A stretch of DNA of 64,000 nt from Devosia sp. (GTDB lineage Bacteria; Pseudomonadota; Alphaproteobacteria; Rhizobiales; Devosiaceae). Below, piece after piece: positions 25,031 through 34,447 of the stretch. Within the stretch, counting starts at the first letter, position 1. Every line of letters begins with the position of its first letter. The stretch covers positions 1 to 64,000 of the forward strand of contig NZ_JACZKG010000075.1 of assembly GCF_014860165.1 (NCBI RefSeq), written 5' to 3'. Position numbers and translations under genes: made by a program. The notes below the pieces were generated by a model. It searched no databases and was not told where the DNA came from. It saw only the letters and a list, made by a program, of their open reading frames with translations.

Positions 25031-26653
25031 ATGATACGTCTCGAAAGCATCGGTAAGCAGAACGGCAAGCAGATCGTCTTCATCGACGCATCGGCAACGC
25101 TGCTCAAGGGTGAGAAGGTCGGCCTGGTCGGCCCCAATGGCGCTGGCAAGACCACCCTCTTCCGCATGATTACCGGCGAGGAACAGCCCGACGAGGGCCA
25201 GGTTTCGATCGATCGCGGCATGACCATAGGCTATTTCAGCCAGGATGTGGGCGAGATGGAAGGTCGGCCTGTGGTCGCCGAAGTGATGGATGGCGCCGGC
25301 CCGGTCAGCGCCCTCATCACCGAGATGCGGGCGCTCGAGGCCGATATGGGCGACCCCGACAAGGCCGATGACATGGATGCCATCATCGAGCGCTATGGCG
25401 AGGTGCAGCACCAGTTCGAGGAGCTCGACGGCTATTCGCTCGATGGCCGCGCCCGCGAGGTGCTCGACGGCCTTGGCTTCAGCCAGGAGATGATGGACGG
25501 CGATGTCGGCGCGCTCAGTGGCGGCTGGAAGATGCGCGTGGCCCTGGCCCGGATACTCCTGATGCGTCCCGATGCGCTGCTGCTGGACGAGCCGAGCAAC
25601 CATCTCGACCTGGAAAGCCTGATCTGGCTGGAAGATTTCCTGCAGAATTATTCGGGCGCGCTGTTCATGACCAGCCATGACCGCGAGTTCATGAACCGCA
25701 TCTGCACCAAGATCATCGAGATCGATGCCGGATCGCTCACCACCTATTCGGGCAATTACGAGTTCTACCAGAGCCAGCGCGCCATTGCCGAGAAGAACCA
25801 GCAGGCGCAGTTCGAGCGCCAGCAGGCCATGCTGGCCAAGGAGCTGGATTTCATTGCCCGTTTCAAGGCGCGCGCCAGCCATGCCGCGCAGGTGCAGAGC
25901 CGGGTCAAGAAGCTCGACAAGATCGACCGCGTCGAACCGCCCAAGCGGCGGCAGACGGTGGAATTCGAGTTCCGCCCTGCCCCGCGCTCGGGCGAGGATG
26001 TCGCCCTGCTCAAGGGTGTCTCCAAGAGCTATGGCAGCCGCACCATCTATGACGGGCTCGACTTTCATGTGCGCCGCAAGGAACGCTGGTGCATCATGGG
26101 CGTCAACGGCGCGGGCAAGTCGACCCTGCTCAAGCTGGTGACCGGCACTGCCGATCCCGACCAGGGCACGGTGTCGCGCGGCCCCTCGGTCAAGATGGCC
26201 TATTTTGCCCAGCATGCCATGGACGTGCTCGATGGCGACCTGACCGTGTTCAAGCAGCTCGAAAGCGCCTTCCCGCAGGCCGGACAGGCGCCGCTGCGCG
26301 CACTGGCCGGCGCCTTCGGCTTTTCGGGCGACGAGATCGAAAAGAAGTGCCGGGTCCTCTCGGGCGGCGAGAAGGCACGGCTGGTGATGGCCATGATGCT
26401 GTTCGATCCGCCGAACTTCCTGGTGCTCGACGAGCCCACCAACCATCTCGACATCGCCACCAAGGAAATGCTCATCACCGCCCTCAGCCAATATGAGGGC
26501 ACCATGCTGTTCGTCAGCCATGACCGCCATTTCCTCGCCGCGCTCTCCAATCGCGTGCTGGAACTGACGCCCGAGGGCGTCCATACCTATGGCGGCGGCT
26601 ATACCGAATATGTGCAGAGCACCGGGCAGGAAGCGCCGGGGCTACGCAGCTAA
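25031..26653 (+). CDS. ABC-F family ATPase (ribosome-associated translation factor type)
   Basis: About 540 residues from the ATG at 25031, and an open extension upstream lacks family similarity. Two ABC domains are joined by a charged linker. Domain 1 has Walker A GPNGAGKTT, signature LSGGWKMRVALA and Walker B LLLDEPSNHLD. Domain 2 has Walker A GVNGAGKST, signature LSGGEKARLVMA and LVLDEPTNHLD. There are no membrane segments. ABC-F proteins act on the ribosome (EttA, YbiT, Uup, YheS types) or give antibiotic protection. The subgroup cannot be fixed by eye. Confidence 0.9.
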   Translation: MIRLESIGKQNGKQIVFIDASATLLKGEKVGLVGPNGAGKTTLFRMITGEEQPDEGQVSIDRGMTIGYFSQDVGEMEGRPVVAEVMDGAGPVSALITEMRALEADMGDPDKADDMDAIIERYGEVQHQFEELDGYSLDGRAREVLDGLGFSQEMMDGDVGALSGGWKMRVALARILLMRPDALLLDEPSNHLDLESLIWLEDFLQNYSGALFMTSHDREFMNRICTKIIEIDAGSLTTYSGNYEFYQSQRAIAEKNQQAQFERQQAMLAKELDFIARFKARASHAAQVQSRVKKLDKIDRVEPPKRRQTVEFEFRPAPRSGEDVALLKGVSKSYGSRTIYDGLDFHVRRKERWCIMGVNGAGKSTLLKLVTGTADPDQGTVSRGPSVKMAYFAQHAMDVLDGDLTVFKQLESAFPQAGQAPLRALAGAFGFSGDEIEKKCRVLSGGEKARLVMAMMLFDPPNFLVLDEPTNHLDIATKEMLITALSQYEGTMLFVSHDRHFLAALSNRVLELTPEGVHTYGGGYTEYVQSTGQEAPGLRS

Positions 26654-26773
26654 CACATTCGTGACGGCAAACGTCTGAATGACTCGATCCGATTCAGGAA
26701 TAGAGAACGCTTAGCTGGTATCCCTGAGGGGGACCCTGGGGCGTGGCCGCCCCGCCCGGCCCGGGAGGCCAGA

Positions 26774-28663
26774 TTGACGTCACCCTGGCAGATGCTTGCT
26801 GGCAATCTCGCCGTCGTTGCTCTTTTTGTCCTGGCATGGGGCCATGCCCGATTCTGGTTGCGCGGCGTGCCCGGCGCAAGCCGCGCCGCCCTGTTCGGCA
26901 CGGTCATGGGGCTTGGCGCCGTATCGACCATGTTGATGGCAGCCGAAATCGCGCCCGGCCGCTTTCTTGACCTGCGCCTCTCCCTGGTGGCGCTTTCGGC
27001 GTTCTTCGGCGGACCGCTGGCGGCAGCGATCACGCTTGTGATGGCTCTGACCTTCCGTGTGGTGCTGGGTGGCGTCGTGTTGCCGGCAGTGGTGACGATC
27101 GTCGCGGTGGCCGCTGTGGGACTGGTCCTGCGCCAGATCGTGCGGCGTGGCGCCATCACGCCCTGGCATGCCCTTGGCCTGGGCATTGCGACAGCCATCG
27201 TTCCGTCGACCAGCGCCGTGGTGCAGCAGGCATGGACGATGCTGCCCAACCTGGTACCGCTGGCGGTGCTCAACACGGTCGCCATCTTCCTGGCCGGCGT
27301 AATCTTCCTGCAGGCCCGGCGCTTCGCTGCGGAGCGCGACCTTCTAGCCGCCGCCCTCGCGCAATCGCCGGACTACAACTATATCAAGGACCAACACGGT
27401 CGCTTTGTCGCGGTCAACGAGCGCGTCGCGCGGCTGCATGGCTTCGCCAACCCAACCGACATGATCGGCAAGACCGACTTCGACATTGCCACGCCCGAAC
27501 GCGCATCGGCCCTGTTTGCTGCCGAGCAAAGCCTGATCGCCGGCCGTGAGACGCAGGTCGAGCTCGAGGAACTGTTGCAGGACGAGACCGGGGCCGAACG
27601 CTGGTTTACGACCGCGAAGGTACCGCTGCATGGGGCCAATGGCGACATGATCGGCATAGCGGGCGTTACACGCGACATCACCGCCGATCGGCAATTGCGG
27701 CAGGATCTGATCGACAGCCGCAACACGCTGTCCTATGCGCTGGAGGAGATGTCGGACGGCCTTGCCATGTTCGACCGCCAGGGCAACATCATCCTGTGCA
27801 ACGACCAGTATCGTGCCCTCTTCCCCTATACGAGCGAGGTCCGGCGACCGGGTGCCAATCTGCGCGACATCCTGCAAGAAGTGGTCAAGACCGGCGAGCA
27901 GCTCAGTATTCCGGCCGGCCACGAGGCTGCCTGGATCGAGCAGATCATCGGCAACCTGCATTCTGAATGCGAAGAAGAGGTCAACCTGTTTGACGGCCGG
28001 TGGCTGCAGGTGCGCACCCGCCCGACCAGTGAAGGCCGCACCCTCGTCGTGGTCACCGACGTCACCCGCCTCAAGAATGCCGAGCTGGCGCTGCATTCCG
28101 CCGCCGACCAGCTCAAGCATCTGGTGCGGACCGATAGCCTGACGGGGCTCTTGAACCGCCGCGCCTTCGACGAAGCGATGGAAACCGAAATTGCCCGCAG
28201 CGCCCGGACTGCCGCACCGATGAGCTTGCTGCTCATCGATGTCGATCGCTTCAAGGCCTTTAATGACGAATATGGCCATCCGGCGGGCGACGACGCCCTC
28301 CGGCTCGTGGCCAAGCATCTGCGGGGGTCACTCAAGCGGCCCGCCGACATGGCGGCGCGCTATGGCGGGGAGGAATTCGCCGCCATCCTGCCCGATACCG
28401 ACGAGGACGGCGCCTATCTGGTTGCCGAGGCCTTCCGGCGCTCGGTGGCGGATGCCAAGCTGCCGCATCGAGGCAGCGAACGCGGCGTCCTCACCGCCAG
28501 CGTTGGCGTCGCCACCTATATGCCGGACAATCTGCATCGCAGCGCCGCCGAGATCATCCAGGTCGCCGACGAGGCGCTCTACAGCGCCAAGGCCGCCGGC
28601 CGCGACCGCGTCTTCGGCACACGGGTCGCCGGCAAGCAGCGCCGATACGGAACCCACAACTGA
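26774..28663 (+). CDS. Membrane-bound diguanylate cyclase with 5TMR-like sensor, two PAS domains and GGDEF
   Basis: 629 residues. The TTG start follows GGGAGG (26763-26768). Residues 5-180 contain about six membrane helices with the 5TMR-LYT-like pattern (DLRLSLVALSAFFGGPL, TFRVVLGG). PAS domains lie at about 190-305 and 315-435. The GGDEF domain at 445-615 carries GGEEF at 531-535 and the inhibitory RxxD site (RPAD, 522-525) exactly five residues before it. It should make cyclic-di-GMP with product inhibition. Two GANTC sites lie upstream at 26681 and 26691. It is convergent with a membrane glycosyltransferase gene 18 bases away. Confidence 0.9.
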   Translation: MTSPWQMLAGNLAVVALFVLAWGHARFWLRGVPGASRAALFGTVMGLGAVSTMLMAAEIAPGRFLDLRLSLVALSAFFGGPLAAAITLVMALTFRVVLGGVVLPAVVTIVAVAAVGLVLRQIVRRGAITPWHALGLGIATAIVPSTSAVVQQAWTMLPNLVPLAVLNTVAIFLAGVIFLQARRFAAERDLLAAALAQSPDYNYIKDQHGRFVAVNERVARLHGFANPTDMIGKTDFDIATPERASALFAAEQSLIAGRETQVELEELLQDETGAERWFTTAKVPLHGANGDMIGIAGVTRDITADRQLRQDLIDSRNTLSYALEEMSDGLAMFDRQGNIILCNDQYRALFPYTSEVRRPGANLRDILQEVVKTGEQLSIPAGHEAAWIEQIIGNLHSECEEEVNLFDGRWLQVRTRPTSEGRTLVVVTDVTRLKNAELALHSAADQLKHLVRTDSLTGLLNRRAFDEAMETEIARSARTAAPMSLLLIDVDRFKAFNDEYGHPAGDDALRLVAKHLRGSLKRPADMAARYGGEEFAAILPDTDEDGAYLVAEAFRRSVADAKLPHRGSERGVLTASVGVATYMPDNLHRSAAEIIQVADEALYSAKAAGRDRVFGTRVAGKQRRYGTHN

Positions 28664-28681
28664 CAGCTACGGGTCTGGCCG

Positions 28682-30574
28682 CTATGGCCGGGGTCTCCGG
28701 AGGCCGATCCAGGCAAGACGGATCTTTTCCCATCCGTCAGCGCGGGGTCGCCACCATCGGGCCCGGCTCGGCCATCGCTTGGACAGGGTGTTGGCTGGCC
28801 GATGCGGCGACTTGAACCAGTAGAAGGGCCGCGCCAGCAGGTCATGTGCTGCACGCAGCGTGGCAAAGCCCATCAGCAGCCAATAGGCGGGCAAGAGGAT
28901 CTGGGCCGGCAGCAATTCGCTCCTGCCAAGCCGGTGCAGGCCAAGCCCCGTCATGGCGAGCGCACTGCCATAGCCCAGCGCCAGTATCGCCAGATAGAAT
29001 GCGGTCCAGATGCTGGCATCGAGGCCCCCCATGCCGGAGAGCCAGCGGACCAGCAGCAGCAGGGCGAAGCCGCAATGCAGCATCGGCGCCAGGATCATAC
29101 CGAGCAACAGCGCCTCGACCACCAGAAAGGCCGGCAGGCCCATTTCGGCCATGAGCCGGCCCGGATCGCGATTATGCACGATGAAGGTCTGCATCCAGCC
29201 CTTTATCCAGCGGGTGCGCTGGCCGATCCAGGGCAGCAACTGGGTCGGCGCGGCCTCGCGCGTTGACGAGGCCAGCACCTCGACGCGCAGCCGTCGTCGC
29301 GCCAGGCGCAGGCCAAGATCGGCATCCTCGGTGACGTTATAGGCATCCCAGCCACCCAGTTCGCGGAGCACCTTGAGGCGAAAGTGGTTTGAGGTCCCAC
29401 CCAGTGGCATGGGCAGGCGCCAGCGTGCCAGGGCCGGCAGCAGCACCAGGAACAGGCCGGCATATTCGCCCGCAAACAAGGCCGCAAGCCAGTTGCGGGA
29501 GCCATTGTCGATCACCAGCGGCGCCTGCAGGCAGACCAGGTCATCGGCGTCGCGAAACCGCAAAGCGGCCTTCCACAGCTGGTCGGGATCGGGCACGTCC
29601 TCGGCGTCGAAGACGACGACATGCTCGCCCCGGCAAAGCGGCAGCGCGAAATCGAGCGCCTTGGGCTTGGTGCGAGGCAAGGCATCGGGCACAGTCACCA
29701 GCGAGAAGCGTGGATCGCTCAGCCCGGCGCGGACCGCGGCCACCGTATCCACCGAACGCGCCTCCACCACGAACTTGATGTCGAGGCGTTCGGCCGGATA
29801 GTCCAGCGCAGCCATGGCAGCATAGAGCTGGGGGACCATCTCGGCTTCATTGTAGAGTGGGATTAGCACCGAATAGTCGGGCAGTTCCTCATCGGGCGGG
29901 CGGCGGAGCGACGGGGCTGGCCGAATCGGCGTGAATACCGCGCCAAGCCGGATCGCCGCAGGCAGGAGCAGCATGCCGCAGGCCAGGGGCAGCAGCCACA
30001 CTTGCGCGACGAACGGGGCCAGCAAGAGGCTCGACGCCAGCAGCGCCAGGGCACCGACAAAGCCGAGCCGAGCCAGCAGGGTCAGCTCGAGATGGGCGGA
30101 GGCATAGGGCCATCGCCGCGCCAGGTTCTGCCGCGCGCCATCGATCAGGGCCGGCGCGGCGGCCTGGGCGAGATATTCGCGCAGCGCCGGCTCGGGCACG
30201 AAGAACAGCAGGTTGAGCAGCCGGGGCGTTGTGCTCTTCTTGTTGCGGAGGCGAATGACATCGAAGAATCCGGGCGCCGCAAAGGCGACCTCGCGATCCA
30301 GCAGCTGCACCCGAAACAGGCGGACGCTGGCCAGCGCTTCGAGCTTGGTCGGCTGGGCATCGCCCTGCGCCCCCAGCGGCACGCGTTCATAGAAGGCATA
30401 GCCGGCCCAGGCGGCGGCACGCTGCATGACGAGATCCGCACCCAGGCCGAGCGTCGCCGCGCAATAGCGCAGCACATCGACCTCGCGCTCCAGCGCCGCC
30501 TCCAGCACCCGCAGGGCGCGTGCGTCATCAGGCTCGGCCAGAATGGCTCTGGTCAGGTCCAGCGCATCGGACAT
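28682..30574 (-). CDS. Membrane family-2 glycosyltransferase with an extra N-terminal domain
   Basis: 630 residues. The first 160 residues form a soluble region before two membrane helices (about 167-214). The GT2 domain starts near 232 (YSVLIPLYNEAEMV) and has DAED (323-326), TEDAD (415-419) and QRTRW (452-456), the set found in processive enzymes. More helices follow at 475-590. The N-terminal region (around ALEREVDVLRYCAATLGLG and AAAWAGYAFYERVP) faintly resembles the GSPII_E_N/MshEN fold seen in NfrB-like glycosyltransferases. I would not rely on that without a profile search. It is convergent with a diguanylate cyclase gene. The polymer made is unknown. Confidence 0.8.
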   Translation of the reverse strand: MSDALDLTRAILAEPDDARALRVLEAALEREVDVLRYCAATLGLGADLVMQRAAAWAGYAFYERVPLGAQGDAQPTKLEALASVRLFRVQLLDREVAFAAPGFFDVIRLRNKKSTTPRLLNLLFFVPEPALREYLAQAAAPALIDGARQNLARRWPYASAHLELTLLARLGFVGALALLASSLLLAPFVAQVWLLPLACGMLLLPAAIRLGAVFTPIRPAPSLRRPPDEELPDYSVLIPLYNEAEMVPQLYAAMAALDYPAERLDIKFVVEARSVDTVAAVRAGLSDPRFSLVTVPDALPRTKPKALDFALPLCRGEHVVVFDAEDVPDPDQLWKAALRFRDADDLVCLQAPLVIDNGSRNWLAALFAGEYAGLFLVLLPALARWRLPMPLGGTSNHFRLKVLRELGGWDAYNVTEDADLGLRLARRRLRVEVLASSTREAAPTQLLPWIGQRTRWIKGWMQTFIVHNRDPGRLMAEMGLPAFLVVEALLLGMILAPMLHCGFALLLLVRWLSGMGGLDASIWTAFYLAILALGYGSALAMTGLGLHRLGRSELLPAQILLPAYWLLMGFATLRAAHDLLARPFYWFKSPHRPANTLSKRWPSRARWWRPRADGWEKIRLAWIGLRRPRP

Positions 30575-30813
30575 CGAACGCGGTCCGGATCAGCGCTTGT
30601 ACATCGGCATTCCGAGGTGATCGTCCGGTCTATCGACCCTGTACACTGTCATGGCCCTGCCCCCAAGCAAGAGACGGCTGCGCCCCCGGCACAGCCGATA
30701 TTCTCAATACTGATATAGATTTAGAGCAAAGGCTAGTTGTTCGACGCCAATATTGCGTTCCCTGCAAGCGAGATCTGGCGGGAATACATCATGCGGGCCG
30801 GCGGGCGATGGGG

Positions 30814-30832
30814 ACGGCCGCCGGGCGGCCGT
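30814..30832 (-). terminator. Hairpin after hslO
   Basis: ACGGCCGCC-G-GGCGGCCGT, nine pairs with a minimal loop, seven bases beyond the hslO stop on the minus strand. No T-run follows. The rest of the 264-base gap 30575-30838 holds nothing else I can support. Confidence 0.45.
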
Positions 30833-30838
30833 TCCGTC

Positions 30839-31861
30839 TCAATGCTTGGCGTTGAACTGGTGCGGGTTGAAGCGATAGGCGGTCGAGCAGAATTCGCAGA
30901 CCACTTCTATCTCTCCGTTCACGGCCATTTCCTCGCGGTCTTCGGCGGTGAAGCTGGTGGCCAGCATGTCCTCGATACGGTCGGCCGAGCAGGTGCAGCG
31001 CTCCACCATTGGCAGAGGGGTGAACACGCGGACGCCAGTCTCGTGATAGAGCCGGAACAGCAGGCGTTCCGAGCTCAGGTCTGGATCGGCCAGTTCAAGA
31101 TCATCCAGGGTGGCCAGGTGGATCTTGGCTTCGTTCCAGCCGTCGGCCTCGACAAAATCGGGGTCGGCCGTTTCCGGATTGTCGAAATTGCCGTCGCCAG
31201 GCAGATCGGCCATATGCGAGATGCCATGCTCGGGCAGATGCTGGATCAGCACGCCGCCGGCACGCCAGTGCGGGCGATGGTCACCCTTCTTGGTGAACTC
31301 GGCGACCGCCAGCCGGACCTGTGTTGGGATCTGCTCGGACTGCATGAAATAGGTATGCGCCACTTCTTCCAGGGAATTGCCGTGCAGGGCCACGATGCCC
31401 TGATAGCGCTCGGTATTGGGTCCCTGGTCGATGGTCATGGCCAGGTGGCCGTTGCCCAGCAGTTCGTGTGGCCTTGTACGACCCTCCGCGGCTGCCTTGA
31501 GCAGCGCCTCATGATCGAAGCGGGCGTAGCCGCGCAGCCCGTCGGGCGCGTCGAAATCGACCACGATCAGGTTCACCGGACCATCGGTCTGGGTCTGCAT
31601 GATAAAACGGCCCTCGAATTTGAGGGACGAGCCGATCAGGGCGGCCAGCACCACTGCCTCGCCGAGCAACCGGGCCACCGGAGCGGGATAGTTGTGGCGG
31701 GAGAGGATGGTATCGAGCGCATCGCCCAGCCGCACGCTGCGGCCGCGGGTGTCGAGCCTATCGAGGGTGAACGGCACCACGGTATCATCGCGGCTTTCCG
31801 GCCGGTCGAGCCCCAGGGCACTCATCAGGTTCTCGTTCATGGCAGTCGTATCCGTCGTCAT
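30839..31861 (-). CDS. hslO: Redox-regulated chaperone Hsp33
   Basis: 340 residues. The C-terminal zinc centre has its four cysteines as CTC (in VERCTCSADRIEDML) and CEFC, the CXC and CXXC pair that defines Hsp33. The N-terminal core has the family motifs AVVLAALIGSSLKFEGR and TIDQGP. Hsp33 is a cytoplasmic holdase activated by oxidation of these cysteines. It is slightly longer than the E. coli protein, mainly through an acidic loop (GDGNFDNPETADPDFVE). It lies downstream of argF and argD on the same strand, an order common in Hyphomicrobiales. Confidence 0.96.
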   Translation of the reverse strand: MTTDTTAMNENLMSALGLDRPESRDDTVVPFTLDRLDTRGRSVRLGDALDTILSRHNYPAPVARLLGEAVVLAALIGSSLKFEGRFIMQTQTDGPVNLIVVDFDAPDGLRGYARFDHEALLKAAAEGRTRPHELLGNGHLAMTIDQGPNTERYQGIVALHGNSLEEVAHTYFMQSEQIPTQVRLAVAEFTKKGDHRPHWRAGGVLIQHLPEHGISHMADLPGDGNFDNPETADPDFVEADGWNEAKIHLATLDDLELADPDLSSERLLFRLYHETGVRVFTPLPMVERCTCSADRIEDMLATSFTAEDREEMAVNGEIEVVCEFCSTAYRFNPHQFNAKH

Positions 31862-31930
31862 TCTCTTGGCTTTCTTGAGGCTAAACCCTCAAGGCGAAAC
31901 GTGCCACCAGCTGTTCGTTCAAACCACAAC

Positions 31931-32007
31931 GTCATTCCCGCGCAAGCGGGAATCCACTCCTTCGGGTCAAATCGAAGAGTGGATTCCCCGCATTCGCGGG
32001 AATGACG
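31931..32007. repeat. Paired palindromic repeat, GTCATTCCCGCG family (copy 2)
   Basis: The left half GTCATTCCCGCGCAAGCGGG and the right half CCCGCATTCGCGGGAATGAC are hairpins and inverted copies of each other. Located between hslO and argF. Confidence 0.85.
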
Positions 32008-32030
32008 CGATAGAATAGATCAGTCGCAAC

Positions 32031-32963
32031 CTAGTTCACGTCTGCCCCGAAGGCCCAGCACAGGATGGCTTTTTGGGCATGCAGGCGGTTTTCGGCCTCG
32101 TCCCACACAACCGATTGCGGACCGTCGATCACCTCGTCGGTCACCTCATCGCCACGATGGGCGGGCAGGTCATGCATGAACAGGGCGTTCTTGTCCGCCA
32201 AGGCCATCAAACTGGTGTTGACCTGGTAGGGTTTCAAGACCCGGCGGCGCTCGGCGACGTCGACATCGCCCATCGAGACCCAGGTGTCGGTGATGACGAG
32301 GTCGGCGCCCTCGACAGCCTCGCGGGGGTCCTCGATCAGCTTGACGAAGTCCCCGGCCCGCTTGATGTCGTCCATCAGGTCCTTTTCGGGGCTATATTCC
32401 TCGGGTGTCGCGATGGTCAGGTGGCATTCGAACAGCTCGGCCGCGTTCACCCAGGAATGCAGCACATTGTTGCTGTCGCCGACCCAGGCCACCTTCGCGC
32501 CCCTGATATTGCCGCGGTGCTCTTCGAAGGTCATGAGGTCAGCCATGATCTGGCAGGGATGGGCGCGGCGCGTCAGCCCGTTGATGACAGGGACCGTGGC
32601 GGCCTCGGCCAGGTCGAGCAGGTCGGCGTGGCTCAGGATGCGGATCATGATGGCATCGACATAGCGGCTGAGCACGCGAGCCGTATCGGCCAGCGTTTCC
32701 TCACGGCTGAGCTGCATTTCCTGACCCGACAGCATGATGGTCTCGCCACCCAGCTGGCGCATGCCGACATCGAAGCTGACGCGGGTGCGGGTGGACTGGC
32801 GCTCGAAGATCATGGCCAGGACCTTGTCCTTGAGCGGCTGCGGGCGATCGCCCTGCTTGAGGCGGGATTTGAGCGAGCCGGCCGCATCAAGCATGCCGCG
32901 CAGTTCGGGATAGGTGAAGTCGTCGATCGAAAGAAAATGCCGTGGGGTGCCGGTCGATGTCAT
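32031..32963 (-). CDS. argF: Ornithine carbamoyltransferase
   Basis: 310 residues with the carbamoyl-phosphate motif STRTR (57-61) and HPCQ (135-138), which convert ornithine and carbamoyl phosphate to citrulline in arginine synthesis. The ornithine-binding motif, usually HCLP, reads HDLP here (264-267), so the conserved cysteine is an aspartate at 265. The rest ([18 protein letters not shown]) is normal. It follows argD on the minus strand with a 121-base gap. Confidence 0.93.
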   Translation of the reverse strand: MTSTGTPRHFLSIDDFTYPELRGMLDAAGSLKSRLKQGDRPQPLKDKVLAMIFERQSTRTRVSFDVGMRQLGGETIMLSGQEMQLSREETLADTARVLSRYVDAIMIRILSHADLLDLAEAATVPVINGLTRRAHPCQIMADLMTFEEHRGNIRGAKVAWVGDSNNVLHSWVNAAELFECHLTIATPEEYSPEKDLMDDIKRAGDFVKLIEDPREAVEGADLVITDTWVSMGDVDVAERRRVLKPYQVNTSLMALADKNALFMHDLPAHRGDEVTDEVIDGPQSVVWDEAENRLHAQKAILCWAFGADVN

Positions 32964-33084
32964 GGGCCGGGTTCCTTTTTGACGCTATGGTTGTTCAGAG
33001 CATACGCGAGTTCTCTCCTTCCCTCAGGGAGGAGGAAACAGACCGCGTCGTCGCCGACCAAAATAGCGGACACTCAAGTCCATC

Positions 33085-34290
33085 TCAGCCAACCGCCGGA
33101 ACCGACGCCGTTTCGGCCTCGATGGCGTCGAAGGCGTCGCCGAGCTTGGCCATCGCCTCCTCGATCTCCGCCTCGGTGACGATCAGCGGCGGAATGAGCC
33201 GCAGCACATTGTCGCCGGCGCCGATGGCCAGCATGCGATGATCGTCGCGCAGCCGGGCGACGAAGTCGCGTACCGGTGGGGTGATCTTGATGCCGGCGAG
33301 CAGGCCCTTGCCGCGCAGTTCGAGCACATAGTCGGGATATTTCTGCGCCAGTTGCTGCAGGTGCCAGGCCAGCTTCTGGCCCATCTGGTTGACATGGTCG
33401 ATGAAGCCGGGCGCCAGGATGCGGTCGAGCACGGCATTGCCGACGGCCGATGCCAGCGGATTGCCGCCATAGGTCGAACCATGCGTACCGGGCACCATGG
33501 ATGCCGCGACATCGCCCTTGGCCAGGCACGCCCCGAGCGGGAAGCCGCCGCCAATGGCCTTGGCCACCGCGACGATATCGGGCGTGATGCCGCTCCACTC
33601 GAAGGCAAAGAAGCGCCCGGTCCGGCCATAGCCGCATTGCACTTCGTCGAGGATCAGCAGCATGCCGTGTTCGTCGCAGAGCGCGCGCAGGCCCTGCATG
33701 AATTCTGATGTCATGGCGGTGACGCCGCCCTCGCCCTGCACGGTCTCGATCAGGATGGCGCAGGTCTGCGGCCCGATCAGTGCCCTGACCGCATCCAGAT
33801 CGCCCGGCGCGGTATGCTTGAAACCGGGCATTGGCGGGCCGAAGCCTTCCAGGTAGCTCGGATTGCCGCCGGCGGCGATGGTGCCCAGCGTGCGGCCATG
33901 GAACGAGCCGGTAAAGGCGATGATCTCGTAGCGGTCGACCTCGCCCTTGGCCCAGAAATAGTGCCGTGCCGTCTTGATGGCGCATTCGAGCGCCTCGGCG
34001 CCCGAATTGGTGAAGAACACCGAATCCGCGAAAGTGGCGTCCGCCAGCCGCTGGCCCAGCCGTTCCTGTTCGGGAATGGTGAAGACGTTGGAGGTGTGCC
34101 AGACCTTGTCGGCCGCCGATTTCAGCGCCGAGACGATGTGGGGGTCGCCATGGCCCAGCGCGTTGACCGCGATGCCGGAATGGAAATCGAGATAGTCTCG
34201 GCCATGCTGGTCATACAGGCGCATGCCCTCGCCCCGCTCGAAAGCGAGATCGGACCGGGCATAGGTGCCGTAGAGCGCAGACATGGACAA
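33085..34290 (-). CDS. argD: Acetylornithine aminotransferase
   Basis: 401 residues of a class III PLP aminotransferase: GSFHGRTLG, LDEVQCGYGRTG with the cofactor aspartate, and the Schiff-base lysine in VAVAKAIGGGFPLG. It makes N-acetylornithine from the semialdehyde, and the enzyme may also serve lysine synthesis. It is followed on the same strand by argF and hslO. A terminator-like hairpin sits 69 bases upstream of its start, so leader control is possible. Confidence 0.94.
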   Translation of the reverse strand: MSMSALYGTYARSDLAFERGEGMRLYDQHGRDYLDFHSGIAVNALGHGDPHIVSALKSAADKVWHTSNVFTIPEQERLGQRLADATFADSVFFTNSGAEALECAIKTARHYFWAKGEVDRYEIIAFTGSFHGRTLGTIAAGGNPSYLEGFGPPMPGFKHTAPGDLDAVRALIGPQTCAILIETVQGEGGVTAMTSEFMQGLRALCDEHGMLLILDEVQCGYGRTGRFFAFEWSGITPDIVAVAKAIGGGFPLGACLAKGDVAASMVPGTHGSTYGGNPLASAVGNAVLDRILAPGFIDHVNQMGQKLAWHLQQLAQKYPDYVLELRGKGLLAGIKITPPVRDFVARLRDDHRMLAIGAGDNVLRLIPPLIVTEAEIEEAMAKLGDAFDAIEAETASVPAVG

Positions 34291-34345
34291 TTTCCTTCGA
34301 TTGCAGGGTTGAAAACGAGGCTAGCGGCGATGCGTGACAATACCG

Positions 34346-34384
34346 CCACAAAAACCAAAAACGCGCTCATTGCGCAGCGCGTTT
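34346..34384 (-). terminator. Rho-independent terminator pointing toward argD, with no annotated gene before it
   Basis: AAACGCGCT (34359-34367) pairs perfectly with AGCGCGTTT (34376-34384). On the minus strand the stem is followed by a T-rich run (TTTTTGGTTTTTG, counting the last bases of the stem). Read on the plus strand there is no T-run. It would end a minus-strand transcript begun in the gcrA-argD gap, which holds no known gene, or act as an argD leader attenuator. Confidence 0.65.
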
Positions 34385-34447
34385 CGGTGTCAGAGTTAGG
34401 CCATTTTCGTCAGATAAGTCAATGATCGCCGCCCAAGCCCCTGATTT

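Noticed and set aside
24632-26584. A 650-codon open frame on the minus strand.
   Set aside because: It is antisense to the end of the LysR gene and the ABC-F ATPase gene, both clearly coding. Its translation has no motif.
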